In this document: piece by piece, positions 5,759 through 6,140 of the stretch
Numbering within the stretch: the first letter of the stretch is position 1
How the letters are laid out: every line of letters begins with the position of its first letter
DNA from: Candidatus Aminicenantota bacterium
GTDB taxonomy: Bacteria > Acidobacteriota > Aminicenantia > UBA2199
Length of the DNA stretch: 6,140 nucleotides
NCBI GenBank assembly: GCA_030620255.1
Contig: JAUXFB010000095.1
Location: 1 to 6,140 of the forward strand
Direction of reading: 5' to 3'
Notes under the pieces: generated by a model
What the model was told of the DNA's origin: nothing
Databases searched by the model: none
What the model saw: only the letters and a program-made list of their open reading frames with translations
Translations under genes and position numbers: made by a program

Positions 5759-6140
5759 ATGTTCCAAATTCGAGATTTACACTACCATATAGGTGATCGC
5801 AAATTACTATCAGGTATAAATTGGGTGATTAATCCTGGTGAGAGAGTTGCACTTATTGGGCCAAATGGATGTGGGAAAACCACTCTACTGAGAATCTTGA
5901 ATGGAGAAATTGAGTATGCAAGAGGCACAATAATGAAACCAAAAGCATACAAAATCGGATACCTTCCTCAGGAAGAGATAGCTCTCGAGCAAAACTCTGT
6001 TTTACAAACAGTAATTGAGGGGCAAAAAGAGGTACTTGAGCTCGGGGAAAAGATCACAGAACTACATAACAACATGAATTCATCTAAAAGCAATCATAAT
6101 GAATTATTAAAACAGTTAGGGGTTTTAGAAGAGCAATATG
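5759..6140 (+). CDS. ABC-F family ATPase (ribosome-associated type), N-terminal part
   Basis: The first 127 residues of a soluble ABC ATPase are present; the rest lies beyond the right edge. The Walker A motif is GPNGCGKTT (34-42), and the Q-loop is GYLPQE (67-72), in the form typical of ABC-F proteins such as Uup, EttA and YdiF. The stretch after the Q-loop (from about 80) is rich in Glu, Lys and Leu and looks helical, as in ABC-F first domains. No membrane segment is seen. ABC-F proteins act on the ribosome in translation or antibiotic protection; which subgroup this belongs to cannot be told without the linker and second domain. The ATG at 5759 is the natural family start, because MFQIRDLHYHIG is a normal ABC-F beginning and a TAA lies in frame two codons upstream of it (5750-5752). 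There is no SD in the usual place; the nearest, AAGG, is 16 bases away. It diverges from the POT gene. Confidence 0.9.
   Translation, partial: MFQIRDLHYHIGDRKLLSGINWVINPGERVALIGPNGCGKTTLLRILNGEIEYARGTIMKPKAYKIGYLPQEEIALEQNSVLQTVIEGQKEVLELGEKITELHNNMNSSKSNHNELLKQLGVLEEQY

Overview
The window is AT-rich bacterial chromosomal DNA, about one-third G+C by eye. It is densely packed, and most genes have recognisable Shine-Dalgarno (SD) sites. A Thermotoga-type single-cluster ferredoxin and a radical SAM enzyme suggest an anaerobic or microaerophilic bacterium. A secreted family-31 glycosidase suggests it uses polysaccharides. Frequent purine-rich SD sites argue mildly against a typical Bacteroidetes. 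I cannot name a phylum from the sequence.

Layout, left to right. Positions 1-1042 (minus strand) hold the N-terminal 347 residues of a secreted GH31 glycoside hydrolase that runs off the left edge. Positions 1087-2022 (minus) encode a radical SAM protein of the COG0731 type with a C-terminal winged-helix-like tail. Positions 2023-3195 (minus) encode a 12-helix MFS transporter resembling the fosmidomycin-resistance (Fsr) group; its stop codon directly abuts the radical SAM start. Positions 3272-3460 (minus) encode a 62-residue [4Fe-4S] ferredoxin with a good extended -10 promoter upstream. Positions 3596-5692 (minus) form one reading frame for a POT/PTR2-family peptide transporter, interrupted only by a single in-frame TAA at 4958-4960. 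Positions 5759-6140 (plus) hold the start of an ABC-F ATPase that runs off the right edge.

Transcription on the minus strand runs from right to left: POT transporter, then ferredoxin, MFS, radical SAM, GH31. The last four probably form one operon from the ferredoxin promoter, with gaps of 76, 0 and 44 nt. The ABC-F gene diverges from the POT gene across a 66-nt intergenic region. A plausible reading is that the ferredoxin supplies electrons to the radical SAM enzyme and that the abutting MFS transporter works in the same process, but no substrate can be read from the sequence.

The two points most worth a second look are both in the POT gene. One is the lone nonsense codon in an otherwise open 698-codon frame. 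The other is a soluble insert of about 160 residues between transporter halves that contains a tandem duplication. A third point is that the ABC-F start codon sits almost exactly where its promoter would start transcription, suggesting a leaderless mRNA. No RNA genes, CRISPR arrays, insertion sequences or convincing terminators were seen, and no gene-free stretch exceeds 135 bases.
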